A stretch of DNA of 64,000 nucleotides, from contig PRDJ01000057.1 of assembly GCA_003345555.1 (NCBI GenBank), positions 43,836 to 107,835 of the forward strand, given 5' to 3'. Each line of letters starts with the position of its first letter. Position 1 is the stretch's first letter. Below, piece by piece: positions 9,107 through 17,777 of this stretch. The stretch is from Candidatus Thorarchaeota archaeon (GTDB lineage: Archaea > Asgardarchaeota > Thorarchaeia > Thorarchaeales > Thorarchaeaceae). A model generated the notes under the pieces. That model was not told the DNA's origin and ran no database searches. It saw nothing but the letters and a program-made list of their open reading frames with translations. A program made the translations under genes and the position numbers.

Positions 9107-9532
9107 TTGCCGTGTTACTCCGGTGGAGTTAACGCCTATTTGGATACAAGGCTAGAGAAGTCAGTCACTGTCATGAGTACTCGGGCGAAGGACTTGGAAC
9201 CGTGGTCTCTGACCGGAAGCAACAGGGGTGCCCTGCTCAGGAGACTCCTTGTCTTGCTTCTTCTGCTCGATTTGGCCGCAATGGTACCTCTCGCACGATA
9301 TGTCGCAGGTGACATTGTCAATGGGTTGTACTGGCTGTATCCTGGTATGACCCTATTTCCAGTCCCGCTCGACCTAGGGTCGGTCATAACAGTAACGGCG
9401 CCACTTGACGCCATTGATGCATTTGTCTACGTGCTTTTCATATCCAACGGAATATGGATTGCATGGACCGTTGTTGCAATAGTGTACATTTTCTATCCTG
9501 TCTTCCGCAGGCTCAAGCTTCGCAAGTCTTGA
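9107..9532 (+). CDS. Small integral membrane protein of unknown family
   Basis: A 141-residue protein with two predicted membrane helices: LLRRLLVLLLLLDLAAMVPLA near residues 43-65 and DAFVYVLFISNGIWIAWTVVAIVYIFY near 100-130, ending in a basic FRRLKLRKS tail. TTG at 9107 is supported by GGAGGA six bases upstream; an ATG 22 codons further in is an alternative. No family is recognised. It lies between the SCP2 gene and the second wHTH-ferredoxin gene, same strand. Confidence 0.55.
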   Translation: MPCYSGGVNAYLDTRLEKSVTVMSTRAKDLEPWSLTGSNRGALLRRLLVLLLLLDLAAMVPLARYVAGDIVNGLYWLYPGMTLFPVPLDLGSVITVTAPLDAIDAFVYVLFISNGIWIAWTVVAIVYIFYPVFRRLKLRKS

Positions 9533-9652
9533 GATTGGCAGAGCTGGAGGGGTCTTGGCGGAAGAGTTAATGAGACGTGCCGCCTTCGAAATACTCAGAT
9601 AACGACAGAAGACTTAATCGGAATTGAGTCTGGCTGATAAGAGGTCACATCG

Positions 9653-10738
9653 ATGCCCACAAATCCATATGAGCGGCTCGCCGCAATACTGGACAAGATA
9701 CCTAATGGCTTTGTACATACCAAATCCGGCGCACACCTGAGATTGCTCAAGTGGATATTCACTCCGGAGGAGGCTGACCTCGCGAGTCGGATGAAGCTTA
9801 AGGGTGAGACTGCAAGCGAGATTGCTGTTCGCCTCAAGCTGAACGAGAAGGATTTGAAGAATCGCCTTGAGAAGATGGCCGAGAAGGGCCTCATCCGCGC
9901 ATGGACATCCAGCACTGGTAGACGTTATGCCCTGATGCCTTTCGCAGTGGGAGTGTATGAAGAACAGCTAGGTCGAATGGATAAGACCTTCGCTCGTTTG
10001 ATTGAGGATTACTACATGGATGCAAGAGGGTCGGGTCTATGGGAAGCAGAACCTCCAATCTTCAGAGTCATTCCTGTCAACAAGGCGGTGCATTCTGAGC
10101 TTGAAATCTTTCCGTACGAAGTCGCCGAGGAGATGATTGAGACTTCGAAGGCATGGGGCGTCCGACAGTGTATTTGCAAGAAGCAACAGGGATTGCTTGG
10201 CAAGCCATGCAAGTATCCATCCACAGTCTGCATTGTCTTGTCCCCCAAGAAGGAAAACGCGTTTGACGAGGACCATCTCACGAAGGCAGTGACGAAGGAT
10301 GAGGCGTTGCAGATTCTGCATAAGGCGGAAGAAGCGGGGCTGGTCCATTGCTCACAGAACATGCAGAAAGGGCATTTCTACATCTGCAATTGCTGCACAT
10401 GCTGTTGCGGCATACTGCGGGCCGTCGCACAATGGGAGCTGCCATATGCGCTCGTCAAGTCAGACTACGTCGCTACGGTGGATCCAGAGCTGTGCGCCGG
10501 ATGTGCTACTTGCGAAGACCGATGCCAGTTCGACGCGCTGAAAGTTGTCGATGATGTCTGCCATGTGGACGCCACGAGATGCATCGGATGCGGTGTATGC
10601 TCAGTGACCTGTCCTCAAAGTGCTCTTACATTGACGATGAGGGACCCTGCGAAACGGAAGGTCCCGCCTGAAACACTCATGGACTGGATGGTCGAGAAGG
10701 CCAAATCCAGAGGAGTCAATCCATCCGATTTGCTCTGA
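9653..10738 (+). CDS. Winged-helix / cysteine-cluster / 2x[4Fe-4S] ferredoxin protein, paralogue 2
   Basis: 361 residues, the same length as the gene at 3084 and collinear with it throughout. It has a winged helix (GETASEIAVRLKLNEKDLKNR, wing GLIRAWTSSTGRRYAL), the Cys cluster (CICKKQ, C-x6-C, HCSQN, CNCCTCCC) and two ferredoxin motifs (CAGCATCEDRC, CIGCGVCSVTC). All cysteines of the middle cluster are conserved between the two copies, so they probably bind metal. The C-terminus also matches (KSRGVNPSDLL versus ESRGVDPSDLF), indicating a gene duplication retained in full. ATG start with a purine-rich AAGAGGT upstream. Function unknown; redox sensor-regulator or electron donor are both possible. 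Confidence 0.75.
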   Translation: MPTNPYERLAAILDKIPNGFVHTKSGAHLRLLKWIFTPEEADLASRMKLKGETASEIAVRLKLNEKDLKNRLEKMAEKGLIRAWTSSTGRRYALMPFAVGVYEEQLGRMDKTFARLIEDYYMDARGSGLWEAEPPIFRVIPVNKAVHSELEIFPYEVAEEMIETSKAWGVRQCICKKQQGLLGKPCKYPSTVCIVLSPKKENAFDEDHLTKAVTKDEALQILHKAEEAGLVHCSQNMQKGHFYICNCCTCCCGILRAVAQWELPYALVKSDYVATVDPELCAGCATCEDRCQFDALKVVDDVCHVDATRCIGCGVCSVTCPQSALTLTMRDPAKRKVPPETLMDWMVEKAKSRGVNPSDLL

Positions 10739-10779
10739 GCCGGTCATGCCTGCTTTCATTGCATTTGTCCATATGATTT

Positions 10780-11799
10780 ATGAGCCGTAATGACAAGTGC
10801 GCGTCAGTGATACCTACAGCAAAGGAGTTTCAAGATCCGGTCATGACACGACAGCGTGCGAGAAAGTACATCCCTCACTTGGCGAGGTTCAGCTTCAAAC
10901 CCACATTTGACTGGACAATCGACGAAGCAAGTGAGCTCTACGCAGCGACTAGGCCGTCTTCGTCGGAAATGCGGCTTGACCACGTGTTTTTCGAGGACTG
11001 CGTGAGTGGCATGGCTCGTCTTCCTGACGAATGTATTGATCTCGTAATTGCAGATCCTCCGTTCGGAATCGATTTTGATGGAAAAAGCACGGCGTACAAT
11101 CGAGATAGTGACTACGTTCTCGAGGGCTATGAAGAGATACAATACTCGTACAGTGACTTTACTCGGAAATGGGTGCACGAGTTGCCAAGGATTCTGAAAC
11201 CTGATGGATCCGCTTACATATTCAGCGGCTGGACCAATCTTGAAGACGTACTCAAGAGCGGGCGAGAGGAAGGTCTCACCCTCCTGAATCATATCATCTG
11301 GCACTATCCCTTTGGCGTCTACACAAGAAAGCGGCTGGTTACTAGCCACTATCACATACTTCTGTTCGTGAAGAATCCCCGTGGCTACTTCTTCAACAAG
11401 TTCGAACATTACCCGGAGGATGTCTGGCGAATCAAACGTCCCTATCGCATAGCACAGACCAAGAATGGTACGCGTCTTCCTCTGAAGGTTGTAAGCAGAT
11501 GCATTGACTTCTCATCCGTGCCAGGCGATGTCATTCTCGATCCGTTCATGGGTAACGGTACTACTGCTGTGGCAGCCAAGTCGAACTGGAGGCACTTCAT
11601 TGGCTTCGAAACCAATGAACAGCTGAAACCAATCATAGAGAAGGAGCTTCAGAGTGTCAGACCTGGTGAGACCTACCGACCTTACGGAGAGAGACTACCA
11701 ACGACAGAGGAGTTGGCCAAAATCTATCCCAAGGCCCATAAGCAGTTCCTTAGGGAGGTCACGGGCGATGACCGTTCATCAACCCGTTCTATTGATTGA
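10780..11799 (+). CDS. DNA adenine/cytosine-N4 methyltransferase (beta class)
   Basis: A 339-residue amino-methyltransferase. The catalytic motif IV DPPF is at residues 92-95 (VIADPPFGIDFDG) and the SAM-binding motif I lies C-terminal to it as ILDPFMGNGTTAVAAKS (~255-270). IV-before-I order is the beta-class arrangement. DPPF favours N6-adenine methylation, though N4-cytosine (usually SPP) cannot be fully excluded. An N-terminal basic segment (residues 20-45) may contact DNA. No restriction endonuclease is recognisable nearby, so this is an orphan. The next gene starts 19 bases downstream on the same strand. Confidence 0.8.
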   Translation: MSRNDKCASVIPTAKEFQDPVMTRQRARKYIPHLARFSFKPTFDWTIDEASELYAATRPSSSEMRLDHVFFEDCVSGMARLPDECIDLVIADPPFGIDFDGKSTAYNRDSDYVLEGYEEIQYSYSDFTRKWVHELPRILKPDGSAYIFSGWTNLEDVLKSGREEGLTLLNHIIWHYPFGVYTRKRLVTSHYHILLFVKNPRGYFFNKFEHYPEDVWRIKRPYRIAQTKNGTRLPLKVVSRCIDFSSVPGDVILDPFMGNGTTAVAAKSNWRHFIGFETNEQLKPIIEKELQSVRPGETYRPYGERLPTTEELAKIYPKAHKQFLREVTGDDRSSTRSID

Positions 11800-11818
11800 C
11801 AAAATGAGATGAATCCCT

Positions 11819-13285
11819 TTGCCTAATGCCGGGGTGGCACGAATCGTGGACGAGTACGACCGATTGCTGCAACAAGGTTCAGACCAAGATCGGCTAGTCG
11901 ATTCAGTAGGCTATCGGGACGTTTTCGATAGGGAATCTGGAGCAGAACTGGCCGCCTGGGAGCTCCGACTTCAGAAGCAGTTCCGCGAGAGACTGGGTAG
12001 TAGGATATACCGATACAGGGGGTTCGTTCATCATACTCGTGAGGTCTCTCTCATGATGATTACACCAAGTCCCTGGCTCTTAGGGGGTGTGTTTGTACAT
12101 CTCCAAGAAGGACAGGAGCTGCCGCCTGATGGGGCATTCATCGAGATCACTGGTCAGACGACGGCAGTGCCTACACTTCTTCAGCGTTCGCAGACCCTTG
12201 TCAGGGCTATCGCCGCAGAGAGCCTGAGTGTCTTGTCAACCGAGATACCACAGATGGTCTCTCCTCCTCTTGCCCTCAAGGACCTGTCAGAGCTGTTGTT
12301 CGAACATGTCGGGATAGCTGAGGCCAGTAAGGGAGCGTTTGCTCGGCTGTTTGTTTCGAGCCCTCCGTACAAAGGCGCCGTTGGTGGTCTCACTATGGGC
12401 ATCCAAGCTCTGGCTGCAGAGTCTGAGGTCAAGAGACTCCTCGCTTTTGTCCGAAAGTTGCTTCCGCCGACATTCAGGACCAAGTACAGGTCATACCGGT
12501 CCGTTGAAGGCATAGACGTGGGATTGCCGAGGCTGTGGCGGCTGGAAGTTGGTCGCACATCTGAGCCAAGAATGGAATCTATATGTGTGAAACGAGTCGA
12601 TCCGCTTGGTTATCGAGAGTTATCACTTGGAGCTCTCACAGATTCCAAAACTGCGGCGTTTCCCGACATTCCTCTAGCGGTTGCCTCAGGGGACTTCTGG
12701 ATAGAGGAGAAGGAGGCATCTCAATTGATGCTCCCGCTTCTGAAGGCTGCGATTACTTTTCAGCTGCTCACGCCAATAGTAACCGAGCGGACCATCGACT
12801 CAGTAACCAAGCATATCATTTCACGTCTGGAGATACTGAAGGACACTTACGATTTGAGCGATTCCGCCTTGGCGAGAGGCGGCATTCTCGATGCTGATTC
12901 CTTGGGCAGACCCCTTAGCGCGCTCAGACTCGCACAGTCAACTGCGCGTGCCGAATGGAGAGAGACGGTCAACAGCAGTGAATTGAAACGCTCATGGGAT
13001 CAGATACTGGAACCCGCCCTCAAGGAGTTCATTGAGACCTCCGAGTTGAGTGCTGAAAAGGAAAAGGAATGGGGTCCCGGGACCAGACTAGGCAAGTATG
13101 ACACCAAGATTCTCAGAGCCTTGAAGACTCTAGATGAAGGCACACGAGGGTCTCTAGGACCGACTCTTGACGATATTGCAGGAGAGGCCAGCATAGAGAA
13201 GCATGTGGCTGCCGAGAGTCTGACGAAACTGAAAGATGCGGGCGCTATCTATGAGCCGCGCACTGGCCACTACAGAGTGGTGTGA
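11819..13285 (+). CDS. Protein resembling MCM C-terminal regions, lacking ATPase motifs
   Basis: A 488-residue protein with no Walker A (GxxxxGK[S/T]) or Walker B motif. The last ~180 residues resemble an MCM helicase tail: RPLSALRLAQSTARAEWRET aligns with the MCM lid helix (RQLEALIRLAEAHAR in typical MCMs). The end, a winged helix finishing LKDAGAIYEPRTGHYRVV, resembles the archaeal MCM C-terminal WH (GxIYEPRPGxhRV). Residues ~60-125 could be an OB-like beta domain (RYRGFVHHTREVSLMMIT, FIEITGQTTAVPT). It may be a degenerate MCM or a helicase partner. The TTG start is the first available and weak. It sits between the orphan methyltransferase and the gelsolin gene. Confidence 0.5.
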   Translation: MPNAGVARIVDEYDRLLQQGSDQDRLVDSVGYRDVFDRESGAELAAWELRLQKQFRERLGSRIYRYRGFVHHTREVSLMMITPSPWLLGGVFVHLQEGQELPPDGAFIEITGQTTAVPTLLQRSQTLVRAIAAESLSVLSTEIPQMVSPPLALKDLSELLFEHVGIAEASKGAFARLFVSSPPYKGAVGGLTMGIQALAAESEVKRLLAFVRKLLPPTFRTKYRSYRSVEGIDVGLPRLWRLEVGRTSEPRMESICVKRVDPLGYRELSLGALTDSKTAAFPDIPLAVASGDFWIEEKEASQLMLPLLKAAITFQLLTPIVTERTIDSVTKHIISRLEILKDTYDLSDSALARGGILDADSLGRPLSALRLAQSTARAEWRETVNSSELKRSWDQILEPALKEFIETSELSAEKEKEWGPGTRLGKYDTKILRALKTLDEGTRGSLGPTLDDIAGEASIEKHVAAESLTKLKDAGAIYEPRTGHYRVV

Positions 13286-13318
13286 TGGTCGTCGTCTGAC
13301 GATCATTCCATCCTGTGA

Positions 13319-13936
13319 CTAGCGTAGGAGCTTCTTTAGACTCTCTGGTTCTTCGCCTTCGTCAACGAGCACAATCTTCTGGGCTCCGACTCTTTCCGCA
13401 TCGTACTTTCGCGCTATGATTGTCGCATCGAACTTCTCACGAGCACTTGCTTTGCCGCCGCGCCAAACGTAGATGCTGTCCCAAGTGTCCAAGATAAACA
13501 CGTCCTCGCTCTTCATTGAGTCGCGTTTCCAAGGCACTTCCGTGAAGTAGGTCTGTCCCTTCACGTTGGACACTCGCCACATCTTGTACTCATGCTTCTG
13601 AAGCTGTACCTTTCTGAGAATGCCAGCTGTGTCGTCGTCAGTAAGTTGGAGGTTTTTGAAGAGCGCCTTGAATGCCGGCGGTTCATTTCCACCTTCAATG
13701 CGCACGAGCTGAGCTTGACCCTTGCGTGCCGTGTCTCTGAAGACCGCCTCGGCAGCGGCTAGGAACTGTTCGTCTGCTGTCGACTTGGGCCCAATCCACA
13801 TGAATACTGTGACGCCTCCATCGACTAGGTAACAGTCTCCTCGACCGAATTTCCCGGGGTCTGGCACCCTGACGAGTTTTCCTTTTTGGATATGATATAC
13901 GGTGAGTTCAGGCATGAACATGATTGATGCAAGCAT
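13319..13936 (-). CDS. Two-domain gelsolin/villin-like actin-regulating protein
   Basis: A 205-residue protein made of two gelsolin repeats. Domain 1 (~10-105) has DCYLVDGGVTVFMWIGPKST and domain 2 (~115-205) has DVFILDTWDSIYVWRGGKAS, each with the hallmark strand pair, W-h/R-G turn and following helix (DEQFLAAAEAV; AREKFDATIIA). Two-domain gelsolins of this size are known from Thorarchaeota and bind actin with calcium control in published work on Asgard profilin/gelsolin. Actin itself is not in this window. Three in-frame ATGs lie within the first eight codons; the third (MPELTVYHIQ, 13915) is equally likely as the start. Convergent with the MCM-like gene. Confidence 0.88.
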   Translation of the reverse strand: MLASIMFMPELTVYHIQKGKLVRVPDPGKFGRGDCYLVDGGVTVFMWIGPKSTADEQFLAAAEAVFRDTARKGQAQLVRIEGGNEPPAFKALFKNLQLTDDDTAGILRKVQLQKHEYKMWRVSNVKGQTYFTEVPWKRDSMKSEDVFILDTWDSIYVWRGGKASAREKFDATIIARKYDAERVGAQKIVLVDEGEEPESLKKLLR

Positions 13937-14007
13937 CGTAGTTAAGTCATGTTCCTACAGACTACAATACACGCCAGATAGAAGAGGCTTCAAATGGGGT
14001 GACCCTA

Positions 14008-14814
14008 ATTCCTGAGCTGCCTGAGCTAGAAATAATCGCAGAAAGACTGACCGAGGCTCTCGCTGGCGAAATGATTGATGGAGTTGTAGTCCATAATCAC
14101 CTTGTGATTCATGGCGGTACTGCGGATCAATTTGCAGAGACTGCAAAGGGCAAGTCATTCCTTGCTTTCCGCGCAGACGGGAAGTTTCTGATTATGAACT
14201 TGAGCGATTCTCTTGAGATTCTTGTCAATCCGATGCTGACAGGTAGGTTTAGGATATCCGCGAAGCAGAGATCGGCTCTAAAATCGGACATCTTCTCAAT
14301 CCAAACAGGCAGAGGCACCCTCTGGTATGCTGACAAAAAATCGATGAGCCGCGTTTACATCATAATGCAAGGAGATGAAAACAGGGCCGCCGGGTTCGAA
14401 GGAAGAGGGCCCTCCGCTCTCGACCCCGCTTTGACTCTCGAGGTTTTTAGAACACGTGTTCCAAGGTTCCAAGGGCAAATCAAGAATGTGTTGCAGAATC
14501 AGCGGTTTGTAAAGGGAATCGGTAATGCGTACGCAGATGAGGTTCTGCTCTATGCGGGGATTCTGCCATTTCGAAAACGGAGCTCCTTGAATGATGGTGA
14601 AATAGTCAAGTTATACGACGCTATGAGGAGCGTCCTTGGACGATATCGTGAAATGCTATCGCACAAGGGACTTGAGGACTTGGGGCCAGAGAAACGTGAT
14701 TTCCTGATGATTCACAATAAAGGCGGCGGAATATGCCCGCTCTGTGGCGGCCGTATATCTGAGGTGACCGCTAATAGGTTCAAGACAAGTTACTGCCAGA
14801 CCTGCCAGAAGTGA
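14008..14814 (+). CDS. mutM: Formamidopyrimidine-DNA glycosylase (Fpg/MutM family), probable ATT start
   Basis: Excises oxidised purines and nicks the abasic site. From the ATT at 14008 the protein begins (M)PELPELEII, which places the catalytic Pro2-Glu3 exactly as in Fpg. It also has the DGKF lysine (residue 59), GIGNAYADEVL of the helix-two-turn-helix, and a C-terminal zinc finger CPLCG...CQTC. Length is 268 residues, normal for the family. A GTG nine bases upstream would add MTLI before Pro and abolish the N-terminal proline nucleophile. The GGGGTGA at 13996-14002 has correct spacing for ATT, and the GTG lies inside it. An ATG at 13994 is out of frame. Confidence 0.88.
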   Translation: MPELPELEIIAERLTEALAGEMIDGVVVHNHLVIHGGTADQFAETAKGKSFLAFRADGKFLIMNLSDSLEILVNPMLTGRFRISAKQRSALKSDIFSIQTGRGTLWYADKKSMSRVYIIMQGDENRAAGFEGRGPSALDPALTLEVFRTRVPRFQGQIKNVLQNQRFVKGIGNAYADEVLLYAGILPFRKRSSLNDGEIVKLYDAMRSVLGRYREMLSHKGLEDLGPEKRDFLMIHNKGGGICPLCGGRISEVTANRFKTSYCQTCQK

Positions 14815-14881
14815 GATTAAGGCGATACGCTAATCAATGGGCTAGACTGCCAATGGCAACTGTCAGGAGAGCTGACATCCG

Positions 14882-16063
14882 ATGGATAAGTGGGAAGAGA
14901 ACTTCCTCAGAGACATTGTCGAACTCGACACAAACAGCGAACAGAAGAAGAACTACGTTGAGTGCTCCAAGATCATTGGGAAGTATTGCGAAGAGGCGGG
15001 ACTTCGCGTTGACGTTTTCGACGGAAAGCCGGGGGGCATATCACAACCGAACATTGTCGCCACTCTCAATGCAGGAGCCAAGCAGACGCTCCTGCTCTGT
15101 GTTCATTACGATGTGGTGCCCGCCGGGGACGTCGCTGCTTGGAAGAAGCCGCCGTTCAAGCTCACTGTTGAAGGCGACAAGGTCTACGGTCGAGGCGCGG
15201 CAGATAACAAGGGGAACATCGTGGCGGCTGTGAGTGCCGCAAGGGATCTCATCAAGAAGCGTAGCTCCAAGGTCAACTGGAAGATACTAATCTCACCGAA
15301 CGAGGAGATTGGCGGAGAGTGGGGAATTGAATACCTGATGAATGGTCCACCGAAAATCAGGGGCGACTTCGCAATCGTTGTTGATTCCGGTCCTGCTTAC
15401 GTGAGCATTGGCGCAAGCGGCATTCTCGCAGGCACGATTACTGTTCACGGGACACAAGGGCATGCCGGCTACCCTTTTGCTTTCAACAATGCTATCCACC
15501 TATCCATCCCTCTTCTCAACGTCATGCTCGACTATGTTGACGTTCGGGGGAAGGTTGAATCAAAGCTGCTCGCACCACCAGGAAGCCCACACAAGAACCT
15601 CTGGGGACGATTCTCTCTAACTGTTTACAACGCAGGCACGAAGACCAATATCATCCCCGGAAAAGCTGAGATATCCTTCGACTGCAGGCTGATTCCCGAA
15701 GAGAAACCCGATGATGTCGCGAGAAACCTGGAGCAGTTTTTCGAGAAAGCGAAGGAAGAGACCGGTGTCGATGCCTCCTTGGAGTTTATGACAAAGGCGA
15801 ATGGCTGGGGCTCAGATCCCAATAACAAGTACATGAAGGCCTTTGCTGTGGCTGTGAGAGAGGCTGTTGGTGAGGATGTCCCGATGGCAGCAGATCTCGG
15901 TGGGAATGATGGTCACTACTTCACATCCCTTGGCATCCCGACGGCATGCTTTGGCACAATTGCCGATGACACCCGCTTTCATGGTATCGATGAATTCATG
16001 CGCATTGCAGATTACGAGAAAGTCAAGAAGGTCCTGACCTATTTCGCGGAGAAGTGGAAGTGA
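14882..16063 (+). CDS. M20 family metallopeptidase/deacylase (ArgE/DapE-like)
   Basis: A 393-residue zinc amidohydrolase. Metal-binding residues are visible in LLLCVHYDVVPAG (His, Asp), VYGRGAADNKGN (bridging Asp) and SPNEEIGGEWG (catalytic Glu-Glu). The lid dimerisation domain follows (GTITVHGTQGHAGYPF) with a final metal His near TRFHGIDEF. The family includes acetylornithine deacetylase, succinyl-DAP desuccinylase and carboxypeptidase G2-type dipeptidases; residues alone do not separate these. Cytosolic, no signal peptide. Its TGA is immediately followed by the ATG of the LLM oxidoreductase. Confidence 0.85.
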   Translation: MDKWEENFLRDIVELDTNSEQKKNYVECSKIIGKYCEEAGLRVDVFDGKPGGISQPNIVATLNAGAKQTLLLCVHYDVVPAGDVAAWKKPPFKLTVEGDKVYGRGAADNKGNIVAAVSAARDLIKKRSSKVNWKILISPNEEIGGEWGIEYLMNGPPKIRGDFAIVVDSGPAYVSIGASGILAGTITVHGTQGHAGYPFAFNNAIHLSIPLLNVMLDYVDVRGKVESKLLAPPGSPHKNLWGRFSLTVYNAGTKTNIIPGKAEISFDCRLIPEEKPDDVARNLEQFFEKAKEETGVDASLEFMTKANGWGSDPNNKYMKAFAVAVREAVGEDVPMAADLGGNDGHYFTSLGIPTACFGTIADDTRFHGIDEFMRIADYEKVKKVLTYFAEKWK

Positions 16064-17188
16064 ATGACCGACCTCAGCAATCTTCAGATTGGAGTCCCCG
16101 GGCCCTTTCTGCCGCCGTGGGAAAATGCCGCAAAGAATGCTCGTCTGATTGACTCCTTGGGTTATGACAGCATGGCTTTTCCAGACCACTTTTCGGGTTT
16201 TGTTCCCGAAAGCATCTGGACACCTGACATAACGCCCTTGGCCATGATTCAGCAGTCTCCTCATACGTTCTTCGAGATGAGCACGATAATGGCAGCATGC
16301 GCGGCTGTGACAGAGAGAGTGAAACTCATCTCGTCGGTGACTGAGCCGATAAGACGGAGCCCAGTGCTATTGGCACAGACATTTCTGACGCTTGACCACG
16401 TGAGCGGTGGCAGAGCAATTATGGGAATTGGTGCAGGAGAGGTTGAGAACGTCGAGCCCTACGGGTTCAGTTACTCAGGGCAAGTAGGGCGGCTCAAAGA
16501 GGCTCTTGAGATCATTGAACGAATCTGGTCGACCCAAGAACCTTTCGACTACGAAGGCCATTTCTACAAGCTCAAGGATGCCGTCATGTCTCTTCGTCCC
16601 GCGATTCAGGATCGTCCTCCTCAGATATGGGTTGCAGCTCATGGTCCGAGAATGCTTGACATTGCGGCGGAGTTTGGTAATGGGTGGATACCTACCTTAC
16701 TTCGTCCTTCTATCTATGGTCAGAGTCTCAAGAGAATCTTGGGCAATAGGAAGAAGCTTGGAAAGACCGGCCCATTCACCGCTGCCATATGGAACTGGAG
16801 CATTCTCGATGACGATGAATCGGAATGCGAACGTCTGATGCACACTCCTCTTGCCAAAGCGTTCGCATTACTCTATCCGGGAAGCGAGTGGAAGAGACTG
16901 GGACATAAGCATCCGTTTGGAGACGATTTCTATCCGCTTCGAGACTATGTTCCGATGCGCTGTGAACGGGAGAGAGTCCTAAGAGCAATCGAGGAAGTAC
17001 CTGATGCTGTTCTTCACGAGTTCTACATGTGCGGTTGTTGTGATGACATGATCAAGAAGCTGGAGGAGTACGTCCGACAGGGGCTTCAGCACATCATCCT
17101 ATGGAACACTACAGGCATGTTCGACCTTGACAAGACACGGTCTTCATACAAGGTAATGAAAGAGGTTCTCGCCTACGTCAAAGGATAG
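16064..17188 (+). CDS. LLM-class F420-dependent oxidoreductase (Mer-like)
   Basis: A 374-residue luciferase-like monooxygenase-family TIM barrel. Evidence includes an N-terminal IGVPGPFLPPWENAAKNARLIDSLGYDSMAFPDH strand-helix-strand; the VKLISSVTEPIRRSPVLLAQTFLTLDHVSGGRAIMGIGAGE block with the typical T-D-x-h-S-x-GR-h-x-hGhGxG pattern; and PPQIWVAAHGPRMLDIAAEFGNGW. Archaeal members use F420 (for example methylene-H4MPT reductase), while others use FMN. A CGCC segment near residue 325 is unusual and could be redox active. It follows the M20 peptidase with no gap and is one base from the ITPase gene. Confidence 0.8.
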   Translation: MTDLSNLQIGVPGPFLPPWENAAKNARLIDSLGYDSMAFPDHFSGFVPESIWTPDITPLAMIQQSPHTFFEMSTIMAACAAVTERVKLISSVTEPIRRSPVLLAQTFLTLDHVSGGRAIMGIGAGEVENVEPYGFSYSGQVGRLKEALEIIERIWSTQEPFDYEGHFYKLKDAVMSLRPAIQDRPPQIWVAAHGPRMLDIAAEFGNGWIPTLLRPSIYGQSLKRILGNRKKLGKTGPFTAAIWNWSILDDDESECERLMHTPLAKAFALLYPGSEWKRLGHKHPFGDDFYPLRDYVPMRCERERVLRAIEEVPDAVLHEFYMCGCCDDMIKKLEEYVRQGLQHIILWNTTGMFDLDKTRSSYKVMKEVLAYVKG

Positions 17189-17189
17189 T

Positions 17190-17738
17190 ATGATCGTGGT
17201 CACGGGGAACCCGCACAAGCTACTTGAGATACGGCCACTCTTCGAGAAACATGGGATACGGATTGAGGTCTCACAAGTTGACAAGATGGAAGTCAAGTCT
17301 GATGATGTTGTTGTAGTAGCACGTGAGGCTGCAAAGGCGGCCTATCGTGTCCTCAAGCGTCCGCTCGTCATCGATGATACGGGTCTTTACATATCTGCAT
17401 TGAGCGGTTTTCCCGGGGCTTACGCGTCATTTGTGCAGAAGACAATCGGTAACCTTGGTATTCTCAAGCTCATGGAGGGGATTACCGATAGGACAGCGAA
17501 CTTTGTCACAGCAGCGGCCTATGCGGATGGCAAGAATATCGAAGCATTCGTAGGTGAAATGCCCGGTCGAATCGCGCTTGCGCCATCAGGTAGAGAGGGT
17601 TTTGGGTATGATCCAATCTTCATCTGTGATGGTGAGATGCGAACATATGCCGAGATGAGTTTCTCGGAGAAGGTTGCAGTATCGCACAGGACCAAGGCGT
17701 TTGCTTCGTTACTTGACTGGTACGACCGAGTTCGCTAA
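17190..17738 (+). CDS. XTP/dITP diphosphatase (HAM1/RdgB)
   Basis: A 182-residue house-cleaning pyrophosphatase that hydrolyses ITP, XTP and their deoxy forms. Signature segments are VVTGNPHKLLEIRPLF (nucleotide grip), VIDDTGLYISALSGFPGAYASFV (Asp-Thr-Gly-Leu and PGxYS-like loop) and GREGFGYDPIFI with a following SHRTKAF basic motif. Length is typical for the family. It starts two bases after the LLM oxidoreductase stop, last of a three-gene run. Confidence 0.92.
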   Translation: MIVVTGNPHKLLEIRPLFEKHGIRIEVSQVDKMEVKSDDVVVVAREAAKAAYRVLKRPLVIDDTGLYISALSGFPGAYASFVQKTIGNLGILKLMEGITDRTANFVTAAAYADGKNIEAFVGEMPGRIALAPSGREGFGYDPIFICDGEMRTYAEMSFSEKVAVSHRTKAFASLLDWYDRVR

Positions 17739-17777
17739 CAACGCTTAAGACAGGGGTCAGTAGTAACATCTCTGCTG

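Noticed and set aside
10804..11409. Minus-strand frame of 201 codons opposite the methyltransferase
   Set aside because: Antisense shadow; the methyltransferase motifs on the plus strand are decisive.
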